The notes beneath the pieces are model-generated. The model saw only the letters and a program-made list of their open reading frames with translations. It was not told where the DNA came from and ran no database searches. A program made the position numbers and the translations under genes. Positions 1 through 7,194 of a stretch of 11,170 nt of DNA are shown here, piece by piece; position 1 is the stretch's first letter, and every line of letters begins with the position of its first letter. Source of the DNA: JAGXOF01 sp046545575 (GTDB taxonomy: Bacteria; Chloroflexota; Dehalococcoidia; SZUA-161; SpSt-899). The DNA is taken from assembly GCA_046545575.1 (NCBI GenBank), contig JBKGZM010000065.1, positions 1 to 11,170 of the forward strand, written 5' to 3'.

Positions 1-1
1 G

Positions 2-46
2 GCCACTATTAAGAGGAATCTGGAGGTTTTGGGATATGGGGAGTGA
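2..46 (+). CDS. hsdM: HsdM C-terminal end (partial, type I methyltransferase subunit)
   Basis: Only the last 14 codons are present, entering from the left edge: ATIKRNLEVLGYGE followed by TGA at 44-46. A terminal stretch of the form 'I..NL..LGYG' is typical of HsdM proteins, the N6-adenine methyltransferase subunit of type I restriction-modification systems. The reading frame overlaps the start of hsdS by 11 bases, and the sequence CTGGAGG at 20-26 inside it can serve as the hsdS ribosome binding site. Its place directly before hsdS fits the usual hsdM-hsdS order. The catalytic part lies outside the window, so the call rests on the tail motif and on context. Confidence 0.72.
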   Translation, partial: ATIKRNLEVLGYGE

Positions 47-1367
47 GTGGCGGATCTCGAAGATCAGAGAGCTGGCAAAGGTAAAAGGGGGTAAGCGTCT
101 TCCAAAGGGCAATAAACTCTCCGAAGAAGGAACCTCTCATCCCTATATCAGAGTTGTGGATTTTTCCGATGGTAGGATTTCATTATCCAATTTGCTTTAT
201 GTGCCCGAAGAGGTTTTCCCCAGCATTAAGCGCTATACCGTTGATTCTGGGAATGTTGTCATATCCATAGTTGGAACTATTGGTTTAGTTGCTACTATTC
301 CTCCTGAATTACATAAGGCAAGTCTAACCGAGAATGCAGCTAAAATCATGATTGCCAACTCTAATGTCGATCCCTATTATCTTTTTTGGTACCTAAAGTC
401 ACCATTTGGCCAATATGAAATACAACGGAATACAGTAGGGTCGACACAACCTAAACTGCCTTTGTATGGAATCGAGAACATTGACGTGCGGTATCCCCTG
501 TTCCCTGAACAACGTGCCATTTCCCACATCCTCGGATCGCTGGACGACAAGATAGAATCAAACCGGCGGATGAATAAGACACTGGAGGAAATGGCCCGCG
601 CCATCTTCAAGTCCTGGTTCGTGGATTTCGACCCTGTGCGCGCCAAAGCCGAAGGCCGTGATACCGGACTGCCAGACGAGATCGCAGCACTCTTCCCCAA
701 TAGTCTCCAGGATTCTGAGCTTGGAGAGATTCCGAACGGGTGGGAAGTGAAACCACTGACCAAAAGTATTGACTTTAAGGAAGGTCCTGGTATTCGAAAT
801 TGGCAATATACCAATTCTGATGAAGGGACACGGTTTATAAACATCAGGTGCATCAAGAATGGCGATCTTGATTTGAACAACGCAAACAGGATTCACAATG
901 AGGAAGCCTTCGGAAAGTATAGGCATTTTCAACTAAGAGAGGATGACTTGGTTGTTTCAACCTCGGGAACACTTGGCCGCTCCGCAATTGTTCGGCCTGA
1001 ACATCTCCCCTTGGTTCTTAATACAAGTGTAATACGCATGAGACCGATACCGCCAAACTGCACCCTCCCTTATTTGGTCGGGTACGTTGACACCAGATTA
1101 CAGCGGGAATTAGAGAGATATGCATCTGGAAGTGTACAAAGAAACTTTGGTCCAATGCACCTTGAGCAAATTCGGATGCTTGTTCCGCCCCGTCAAGTGC
1201 TAGAAGTGCATGAGGAGTTCGCAGGGGAATGGCTCAGGATGTCTTCCCGGCTTCGCAGTGAATCATCCACTCTTGCCTCTCTCCGAGACACACTTCTTCC
1301 AAAGCTCATTTCCTGCGAGCTGCGTGTCCCCGATGCGGAGAAATTCGTCGACGAGGCCAGCTTATGA
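36..1367 (+). CDS. hsdS: Type I restriction-modification specificity subunit HsdS
   Basis: The 443-residue protein sets the DNA target of the type I enzyme by joining two target recognition domains (TRDs) to HsdM and HsdR. TRD1 covers about residues 1-155. The first conserved helical spacer runs from about 156 to 215, with the signature FPEQRAISHILGSLDDKIE, then NRRMNKTLEEMARAIFKSWF and VDFDP. TRD2 begins near 228 with LGEIPNGWEVKPL and runs to about 385. A second spacer helix (about 390-430) ends in SLRDTLLPKLISCEL. The length is normal and both halves are intact, so a bipartite target is expected; the target cannot be read from sequence. The start follows GGAGG at 22-26 and overlaps the hsdM stop. 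The stop overlaps the next start (ATGA). No frameshift or inverted TRD repeat is visible. Confidence 0.95.
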   Translation: MGSEWRISKIRELAKVKGGKRLPKGNKLSEEGTSHPYIRVVDFSDGRISLSNLLYVPEEVFPSIKRYTVDSGNVVISIVGTIGLVATIPPELHKASLTENAAKIMIANSNVDPYYLFWYLKSPFGQYEIQRNTVGSTQPKLPLYGIENIDVRYPLFPEQRAISHILGSLDDKIESNRRMNKTLEEMARAIFKSWFVDFDPVRAKAEGRDTGLPDEIAALFPNSLQDSELGEIPNGWEVKPLTKSIDFKEGPGIRNWQYTNSDEGTRFINIRCIKNGDLDLNNANRIHNEEAFGKYRHFQLREDDLVVSTSGTLGRSAIVRPEHLPLVLNTSVIRMRPIPPNCTLPYLVGYVDTRLQRELERYASGSVQRNFGPMHLEQIRMLVPPRQVLEVHEEFAGEWLRMSSRLRSESSTLASLRDTLLPKLISCELRVPDAEKFVDEASL

Positions 1368-1918
1368 AATATGCCCCGGAAAGATTCTATCGCCGCTCCA
1401 TTCGTTTGAAAGGGTACGATTATTCTCGGCCAGGCTCCTATTTCATCACCATCTGCACACAAAACAGGGAATGCCTGTTTGGCGAAATAAAGGATGGGGC
1501 AATGTCATTGAATAACGCAGGGCAGATCGTTGCCGAGGAATGGGAAAAATCCGCCGATATCCGCAATGGAATCGAATTGGACGAATTTGTGGTCATGCCG
1601 AATCATTTACATGGAATCATCGTTATCCGTAGGGGCACGGCGCGCCGTGCCCCTACGGCGGAACAATTCGGTGCACCGGTTGCCGGATCATTGCCAACCG
1701 TCATTCGTTCATTCAAATCCGCCGCCGCCAAACGTGTCAACGAAATGCGGCAAACACCCGGCGCAAAATTGTGGCAACGCAATTATTATGAGCACATAAT
1801 CCGTAACGAAAACGAATTACACGGGATTCGTCAATACATCGTTAACAACCCATCGAAATGGGACTACGACCGTGAAAATCCGGAGGTCGATCGTTATACA
1901 AGGGTGAATGAACCATGA
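1364..1918 (+). CDS. REP-associated tyrosine transposase (RAYT, Y1_Tnp family)
   Basis: This 184-residue protein has the hallmarks of the RAYT branch of IS200/IS605-like Y1 transposases. The N-terminal block RPGSYFITICTQNR is followed by the HUH metal-binding motif MPNHLHGI (His81 and His83), the RSFKSA block (115-120) and the catalytic region WQRNYYEHIIRNE with the nucleophile at Tyr141 or Tyr142. RAYTs act on REP hairpins as single-strand nucleases and are normally single-copy, without flanking IS ends. The start codon overlaps the hsdS stop (ATGA), and the stop overlaps the hsdR start (ATGA), so the gene is translationally embedded in the restriction operon. GAGG at 1350-1353 is a suitable ribosome binding site. 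Residues 88-99 are encoded by a 32-base perfect palindrome. All key residues are present. Whether it still acts on DNA, or assists the restriction system, is unknown. Confidence 0.93.
   Translation: MKYAPERFYRRSIRLKGYDYSRPGSYFITICTQNRECLFGEIKDGAMSLNNAGQIVAEEWEKSADIRNGIELDEFVVMPNHLHGIIVIRRGTARRAPTAEQFGAPVAGSLPTVIRSFKSAAAKRVNEMRQTPGAKLWQRNYYEHIIRNENELHGIRQYIVNNPSKWDYDRENPEVDRYTRVNEP
1627..1658. repeat. REP-like perfect palindrome inside the RAYT gene
   Basis: This 32-base perfect inverted repeat is centred between 1642 and 1643. The outer arms are CCGTAGGGGC and GCCCCTACGG and the core is ACGGCGCGCCGT. Each foot carries the tetranucleotide GTAG, which is also the conserved foot of classical REP elements recognised by RAYTs. 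It encodes residues 88-99 of the transposase, between the HUH motif and the RSFKSA block, without breaking the frame. A related copy lies in hsdR. Calling it REP-like is inference from its shape, its foot and its location. Confidence 0.8.
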
Positions 1919-4900
1919 CAGATATAACCGAAACCACCCTCGAACAAACCGTCCTGGACTGGTTCCAGTCGCTGGGCTGGCAAACCGCCTTCGGCCCCGA
2001 TATCAGCCCCGATGGCCCGTACTGTAAACGGGATGATTACTCCCAGGTCGTGTTACAGGGTAGACTTCAAGCCGCGCTGGAACACATCAACCCGACGACC
2101 CCCTCACACGGCATAGATGAAGCCATCCGGAAGATAACGCGCACCGAATCGCCCAGCCTGATCGATAACAACCACTGTTTCCATCGCATGCTCACCGACG
2201 GCGTGGATGTCTCGTATCTGCACGAGGGAAGAGAGGTTTATGACAAGGTCTGGCTGCTGGACCTTGATGACCTGGATAACAATGACTGGCTTGTCGTCAA
2301 CCAGTTCACCGTTGTTGAAAACCGCAGGACACGCCGACCGGACATCGTTGTCTTCCTTAACGGCCTGCCTCTGAGCGTGGTCGAGCTCAAGAATCCGGCG
2401 GATGAAAAGGCCACCATTCACCATGCCTTCCAGCAACTACAAACATATAAGAATGATATTCCCTCTCTTTTTACATATAACGAGCTGGCTGTCATCTCAG
2501 ATGGTTTCGAAGCCCGAGCAGGCACGCTGACCAGCAGTTGGGACCGGTTCATGCCGTGGCGCACCATCGATGGCACGGAAGTCGCCCCGCACGGCTCAGT
2601 AGACCTGGAAGTGCTTCTCAAGGGGATTTTCGAAAAGCGCCGTTTACTCGATCTCATTTTGAACTTTGTCGTCTTCGAGGATGACGGGACCTCCGTCGCC
2701 AAGAAGGCAGCCGCCTATCACCAGTTTCATGCTGTGAATAAGGCAGTGGAATGCACCCTGTCTGCCTGCGGCATCGTAGCAGAGCCTCAGCAGCTCTACG
2801 CTCGTTTCCCTGTCGAGGAAGAATACAACCCCTTTAAAGTCGGAGAACCTGAACCTGCCTACAGTGCTGACAAGGAACACTTTGGCGGCCGCCGCATTGG
2901 GGTGATCTGGCATACCCAAGGCAGCGGGAAGAGCCTTTTGATGGCATTCTTCGCCGGCAAGGTGATCCGTCATCCCGCTATGGAGAATCCCACCCTGGTT
3001 GTGATTACCGATCGAAACGACCTGGATGATCAGCTCTTCGACACATTCTCCTCGTGCCGTGACCTCTTACGTCAGACACCGGTGCAGGCAGAAAGCCGGG
3101 AGCATTTGAAGCAGCTTTTACAGGTGGCATCCGGCGGCGTCGTGTTCACTACAATGCAGAAATTCCTCCCGGAACAAGTTGCAGTACAGAACAACACGGG
3201 GCAACACACCAGGACCAGGGGCAATCACTATCCGGAACTGTCATCCCGCCGAAATATCGTGGTCATCGCAGACGAGGCACACCGCAGCCAGTACGATTTC
3301 ATCGACGGATTCGCCCGCCACATGCATGATGCGTTGCCCAATGCCTCTTTCATAGGATTCACTGCTACGCCCATCGAGCGTGGCGACCGCAGCACACCTG
3401 CGGTTTTCGGGAACTACATCGATACGTACGACATCCTGCGTGCTGTCGACGACAAATTTACCGTTCCGATATACTACGAAGGGCGACTGGCAAACATCGA
3501 GCTGCGGGAAGAGGAAAAGCCAAAGATCGATCCGGAATTCGAAGAGCTCACAGAGGGTGAGGAGGAAGCCGAAAAGCAGAAGCTCCGCACTAAATGGGCT
3601 GCACTTGAGTCAATGGTGGGGACAGAGAAACGTGTTTCACTTGTGGCTGAGGACCTGGTCAAACATTTTGAAAATCGTCTTATAGCAATGGACGGTAAAG
3701 GAATGATCGTCTGCATGAGCAGGCGTATCTGTGTGGACATGTATAACGCAATCTGTCTAGGGGCGGGCGGGCGGCCGCCCCTACGGCCAGACTGGCACAG
3801 TGACGATGACGACAAAGGTGTAATCAAGGTGGTAATGACTGGCTCAGCCTCTGACCCTACTGAATGGCAACCACACATTCGCAATAAGCGCGGAAGAGAG
3901 GCATTGGCCAGACGATTCAAAGCCCCCAACGACCCAATGAAGCTGGTGATCGTGCGGGACATGTGGCTTACCGGTTTCGATTGCCCGCCACTGCACACGA
4001 TGTACATCGATAAACCAATGCGGGGCCACGGACTTATGCAAGCTATAGCCAGAGTGAACCGCGTGTTCAAAGATAAACCCGGCGGGCTTGTTGTCGACTA
4101 TCTTGGACTCGCAGATCAGCTCAAGAGAGCATTGGCCGACTATACTGAAGCTGGTAGCCGTGGTCAACCCACACTTGACCAGGATGACGCAGTTGCAGTC
4201 ATGTTAGAGAAATATGAAGTAGTCACCTCCATGTTTCAGGGGTTCGATTATTCCCGCTTTCTCCAGGCAGAGCCTAGTGAGCGACTCAGTGGGGTTGCAC
4301 AAGCCATGGAATACATTCTCCAACTCGAAGATGGCAAGAAACGCTATCTTACCGCAGTGACAGAACTTTCCAGGGCATTTGCCCTTGCTGTACCGCGTGA
4401 TGAAGCTATTAAGATTCGCGATGAAGTGGGTTTATTCCAGGAAGTCCGTAGTGCTCTGGCTAAAGCGACAGTGGAAGGAGAAGGCAAAATACAGGAAGAA
4501 ATGGATACTGCCCTGCGGCAGTTGGTTTCACGCGCTATCTCATCTAATGAGGTTGTTGACATCTTCGGAGCGGCCGGTTTGAAAAGGCCTGATATCTCGA
4601 TCCTCTCCGGCGATTTCCTTCAGGAAGTGCGACAACTGCCACAGCGTAATCTGGCCGTGGAGCTACTGAGAAAACTGATAAACGATGAAATCAAGACAAA
4701 TTCCAGGAAAAACGTGGTTCAGGCGCGTTCATTTGCCAGGATGCTGGAAAAGGCTATACGGAAATATCAAAATCGTGCTATCGAAGCAGCCCAGGTTATT
4801 GAAGAACTGATCCAATTGGCGAGGGAAATGCGGGAGGCACGGAACCGTGGTGAAAACCTCGGCCTGACCGATGATGAGGTAGCCTTCTACGATGCGCTGG

Positions 4901-5151
4901 AAGTCAACGACAGCGCTGTGCAGGTGTTAGGAGACGAGACCCTGAAAACCATAGCACGCGAGCTCGTTGATGCGGTTCGCCGAAGCGTGACCATAGACTG
5001 GACTGCTAGGGAAAATGCCCGTGCACAGATTCGTGTGATGGTCAAGAGAATACTCCGCAGGTATGGCTACCCGCCTGACAAGCAGGAAAGGGCAACACAA
5101 ACAGTTTTGGAACAAGCGGAGGAGCTTTGCAGGGAATGGGTTGCCGTCTAA
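1915..5151 (+). CDS. hsdR: Type I restriction enzyme endonuclease/translocase subunit HsdR
   Basis: The 1078-residue motor and nuclease subunit translocates DNA using ATP and cuts away from the recognition site. The N-terminal PD-(D/E)xK nuclease shows Asp143 in RPDIVVF and Glu157/Lys159 in VELKNP, with QxxxY-like QTY at 176-178. The SF2 helicase core has Walker A TQGSGKS (334-340), DEAH (453-456), GFTATPIE (481-488), MWLTGFDCP (683-691) and QAIARVNRVF (709-718). A helical C-terminal region follows, as in R.EcoR124I-like enzymes, and overall length fits that group. The start is ATGA-coupled to the RAYT gene; AAGGGTG at 1901-1907 is a modest ribosome binding site. Residues 615-623 (LGAGGRPPL) come from a REP-like palindrome inserted between NAI and RPDWHS. 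The stop codon may lie in IS21-derived DNA, which would make the last few residues non-native. All catalytic motifs are intact. Confidence 0.95.
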   Translation: MTDITETTLEQTVLDWFQSLGWQTAFGPDISPDGPYCKRDDYSQVVLQGRLQAALEHINPTTPSHGIDEAIRKITRTESPSLIDNNHCFHRMLTDGVDVSYLHEGREVYDKVWLLDLDDLDNNDWLVVNQFTVVENRRTRRPDIVVFLNGLPLSVVELKNPADEKATIHHAFQQLQTYKNDIPSLFTYNELAVISDGFEARAGTLTSSWDRFMPWRTIDGTEVAPHGSVDLEVLLKGIFEKRRLLDLILNFVVFEDDGTSVAKKAAAYHQFHAVNKAVECTLSACGIVAEPQQLYARFPVEEEYNPFKVGEPEPAYSADKEHFGGRRIGVIWHTQGSGKSLLMAFFAGKVIRHPAMENPTLVVITDRNDLDDQLFDTFSSCRDLLRQTPVQAESREHLKQLLQVASGGVVFTTMQKFLPEQVAVQNNTGQHTRTRGNHYPELSSRRNIVVIADEAHRSQYDFIDGFARHMHDALPNASFIGFTATPIERGDRSTPAVFGNYIDTYDILRAVDDKFTVPIYYEGRLANIELREEEKPKIDPEFEELTEGEEEAEKQKLRTKWAALESMVGTEKRVSLVAEDLVKHFENRLIAMDGKGMIVCMSRRICVDMYNAICLGAGGRPPLRPDWHSDDDDKGVIKVVMTGSASDPTEWQPHIRNKRGREALARRFKAPNDPMKLVIVRDMWLTGFDCPPLHTMYIDKPMRGHGLMQAIARVNRVFKDKPGGLVVDYLGLADQLKRALADYTEAGSRGQPTLDQDDAVAVMLEKYEVVTSMFQGFDYSRFLQAEPSERLSGVAQAMEYILQLEDGKKRYLTAVTELSRAFALAVPRDEAIKIRDEVGLFQEVRSALAKATVEGEGKIQEEMDTALRQLVSRAISSNEVVDIFGAAGLKRPDISILSGDFLQEVRQLPQRNLAVELLRKLINDEIKTNSRKNVVQARSFARMLEKAIRKYQNRAIEAAQVIEELIQLAREMREARNRGENLGLTDDEVAFYDALEVNDSAVQVLGDETLKTIARELVDAVRRSVTIDWTARENARAQIRVMVKRILRRYGYPPDKQERATQTVLEQAEELCREWVAV
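3758..3783. repeat. REP-like palindrome inserted in frame in hsdR
   Basis: The inverted arms are TAGGGGCGG (3758-3766) and CCGCCCCTA (3775-3783), with the 8-base loop GCGGGCGG. The right flank GCCCCTACGGC is shared exactly with the right side of the palindrome in the RAYT gene. It encodes LGAGGRPPL, a Gly/Pro-rich stretch that looks foreign between the helicase strand containing MIVCMSRR and the conserved RPDWHS. It is probably a second copy of the same repeat family, accepted because its length kept the frame. Confidence 0.72.
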
Positions 5152-5383
5152 CAAAAGTCACGATCGTTGGGGAGAGATGTTTGGCGATGATGTTATTGCC
5201 TCAGCTATCCTGGATCGCCTGCTGCACCACTGCCACATCATCTCGACCACTGGGCCCAGCTATCGCATCAAGGACAAATTGGAGAGCATCAAGCAGGGAG
5301 CTAGAGGGGATGGGGCAGAAATACCTGACACAGGAGGTGAGGCCTATAGAGCAGATACCGACATGTCTCAACCTGCTACCTGA
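5147..5383 (+). pseudogene. istB: istB 3' fragment (IS21 ATPase helper of transposition)
   Basis: In the frame that ends with TGA at 5381-5383, the translation includes SNKSHDRWGEMFGDD, then AILDRLLHHC and GPSYRIKDKLES. This is the C-terminal signature of IstB: W-G-x-x-F-G-D, then AILDRLLHH, then G-x-SYR-x-K. IstB is an AAA+ ATPase that assembles with the IstA transposase; its Walker motifs would lie upstream and are absent. Recognisable similarity ends near 5300, and the codons after that may not be part of the original protein. There is no start codon or promoter of its own, so it is a dead fragment. The family call is firm; the boundaries are approximate. Confidence 0.8.
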
Positions 5384-5403
5384 GGATCGATCCCGAGCCC
5401 GCA

Positions 5404-5466
5404 GGGCTGTCAAGGGGACGTCAAAGCTCGCATCAAATGTGTTCTTAGCTACCCCCTTGACAGCCC
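5404..5466. repeat. 14-base perfect inverted repeat within the IS21 remnant
   Basis: GGGCTGTCAAGGGG (5404-5417) is the exact reverse complement of CCCCTTGACAGCCC (5453-5466), separated by 35 bases. There is no T-run after either arm, so it is not a classical terminator. It lies between the istB fragment and the terminal repeats. It may belong to the IS, or be a separate small inserted element. Confidence 0.6.
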
Positions 5467-5515
5467 CAGGGTAAGGGATATACTCTCTTATCAGGTTGAG
5501 ACAGGATACCGGGGT

Positions 5516-5551
5516 GGGTCAATTTTAAGCGGGAAACCGGGTCAATTTTAA
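5516..5551 (+). repeat. IS21-type terminal direct repeats
   Basis: The 13-base unit GGGTCAATTTTAA occurs at 5516-5528 and again at 5539-5551, a 23-base period. IS21-family ends carry such tandem transposase-binding repeats just inside the tip, often with the sequence GGGTCA followed by a T-rich stretch. Together with the adjacent istB fragment this marks the end of the element. Confidence 0.75.
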
Positions 5552-5564
5552 AAGAGAATCTACA

Positions 5565-6140
5565 TCAGATGAAAGGAATACTTAACGCTGCTAACAATTT
5601 TCTTGACTCGTTTGACAAAAAACCCCTGTTTCAAATAGATGACCAAACTTTCCAGAGCAGTAGGGGAGAACATCGAGACTATTTGCCAACTTCGCTACCT
5701 TCGATTTGCAGAAGGCTAGGCGAGTTGTTTGCCATCTTTCAGTCGTATCCATATATAATTGTTACGCCAGAATCAGCCTCTCTAAGCGTAGGTCGACGTG
5801 ATCTGCGATCAGAGATCATTGATGCGATTGAATTTGGCATTATGAATGGAGCTCTATTAAAGATAGAGGATAATTCAACTATGACTGTCGGTCTACATCC
5901 TGCTCTCTCTCCACTATTCAACATTAGCTTCCGTAATCCATTCTACTATCCTCAAAGAGTATCTACCGATGATTTTAGTATGCTATTGATGGGGAACGAG
6001 GCTCAAGTGAAAAAGCAAAAGATAATATATTACTAGGGCGTATGAAAGGTTATGAAATGTACGGGAAGCAAGCAAGAAAGAAGAAGTCCCTACAGATTGG
6101 CATGAGTTTATTTGAAAACAATGCTAGCACAGGTTCATAA
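5565..6140 (+). pseudogene. C-terminal remnant of an unidentified accessory protein, 5'-truncated and frameshifted
   Basis: The frame is open from within the IS end and has its first Met at 5569, with no good ribosome binding site. This suggests that the IS removed the front of a longer gene. The remaining part reads SICRRLGELFAIFQSYPYIIV, then TPESASLSVG and GLHPALSPLFNISFRNPFYY. It resembles a winged-helix-like C-terminal region, such as those following AAA+ domains in ORC/CDC6-like ATPases, but this is a weak impression. The frame stops at 6034-6036. One extra A in the A5 run at 6010-6014 would let it continue as KDNILLGRMKGYEMYGKQAR and end in TAA at 6138-6140, directly before the next ATG. 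That perfect abutment, together with the protein-like character of the extension, supports a one-base deletion. The reconstructed remnant from 5569 has about 190 residues. Function unknown. Confidence 0.6.
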
Positions 6141-7134
6141 ATGAATAAATGGATAACAATTAATGAGCACAAATCCCATGGTATAAAGGCAAAGGCTTTT
6201 CGCAGCGAAAAGGCCCCTATAGAAGGTCGTTTTACGTTGGGCATTTTCTTCGGTACATTTGAATCAAGGGGGTTGGTTTCCAGCACGCTGCTTAACCAGG
6301 GTTCCTGCACACACTCATTAGTTGTATTCTTTCAGGAAGCCCAAGACACAGATCTGAGAAAACGATTTGATGAAACCCTTTGGGGCCAGTTCAGAGACCC
6401 CGCCGATTAGGCTGGAGAATGTATCAATAAGGGATGTTGATAGCACATTGGAGAAAGCATTCTCATCTCTTCCGGATGAATGTTGGGCCCCAGGAGCAAC
6501 GTGGTTCATTGATATCGGAGGGGCTCCAATACCCTATTTTTTGGGTATCCTTGGTTACTTAAGGAACAAATTCCCCAGCCCACAGCTAACGATTTTTAAT
6601 CCCACTGGTACTTATGGTGAGGAGCCTTGGAAGTACAGTTTCACTTCGGGACTGGATACACACATGTGGGTTCCATACCTTTGGGGTCATCCAGAGTTGA
6701 TCCTACCAAGGACGTACGTATTTCTCTTGGGCTTTGAAGGTGAAAGGAGTTACGAAGTTTTCTACCAATGTGAACCAGACAGAGTAAAAGCGCTAGTAGC
6801 CAAGCCAGGTTATGAGAGTGAATATGAAGGTATGCCCATATCGAGAAATAAGCTTTTCCTAGAGGAGACTGCCTTATCAGGGTCATCATTAATTGAGGCC
6901 AACGCCGCTGATCCTGTAGAAACTTGGACAAAACTGGAGCAAGTAGTGGCTGAAGAAAAAGATAAATCAAACGTGGTGTTTGTACCTCTTGGGCCAAAAG
7001 CCCATGCTTTCGGGAGTGGTTTATGTGCGCTAACTGACGGTGCACCTGCTGTGCTCTACCATATGCCGAGGACGTATCGTGTCAGAGATGTCAAACGCGG
7101 TAGGCACCTTTGGAAATATGAGATATCCCTGTGA
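6141..7134 (+). pseudogene. Unidentified partner protein, split by a single-base frameshift
   Basis: Two overlapping frames appear to be one gene of about 330 residues. The first part (6141-6410) starts MNKWITINEHKSHG and contains FTLGIFFGTFESRG and LVVFFQ. The second part (effectively from about 6385 to 7134) contains TWFIDIGGAPIPYF (6499-6540), VFLLGFEGERSYEV, NAADPVETW, VPLGPKAHAFGSG (6982-7020) and LYHMPRT, and ends in LWKYEISL. Removing one base, from GGGG at 6381-6384 or from CCCC at 6398-6401, joins them. Alternating beta strands and Gly-rich turns suggest a Rossmann-like alpha/beta fold; any likeness to CARF/SAVED sensor domains is speculation. The ATG directly follows the reconstructed stop of the upstream gene (TAAATG), so the two were probably co-translated. 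The second part alone could start at 6367, but lacks a ribosome binding site there. I do not recognise the family. Confidence 0.6.
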
Positions 7135-7194
7135 TACATCACAAAATGGGTAGGAGCAGGCCCACAAATTGTATAAGCGCTAAAGCGAGGCTAT

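Larger units (their letters stand above)
5147..5564 (+). mobile_element. IS21-family insertion sequence remnant (3' end of istB plus terminal end)
   Basis: Only the distal part of an IS21-like element remains: about the last 50 conserved codons of istB, a noncoding stretch with an inverted repeat, and a terminal end. The end holds two copies of GGGTCAATTTTAA at 5516-5528 and 5539-5551, which is the multiple-terminal-repeat layout of IS21 elements. Read inward from the other strand, the proposed tip would be TGTAGATTCTCTTTTAAAAT, beginning at 5564 with the TG expected for this family. istA, most of istB and the other end are missing from the window. The left boundary touches the hsdR stop and the right boundary truncates the next gene. 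The exact tip is inferred. Confidence 0.78.

Noticed and set aside
377..880. Long minus-strand open frame opposite hsdS
   Set aside because: It has no ribosome binding site or recognisable motif and mirrors the codon pattern of hsdS.
3474..4070. 198-residue open frame on the minus strand opposite hsdR
   Set aside because: It is rich in Ser, Arg and Pro with no domain pattern and lies antisense to strongly conserved helicase motifs, so it is a shadow of hsdR.
5127..5474. Overlapping 115-residue frame downstream of hsdR as a gene
   Set aside because: It runs through the istB fragment in another frame and into the inverted repeat; no protein-like motif is visible.
6005..6040. Programmed -1 frameshift site (dnaX-like A-rich slip) joining the two frames of the first broken gene
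   Set aside because: The run is GTGAAAAAGC, one A short of the A AAA AAG heptamer. No clear downstream stem-loop was seen, and the gene is already truncated. A simple deletion in a homopolymer fits better.
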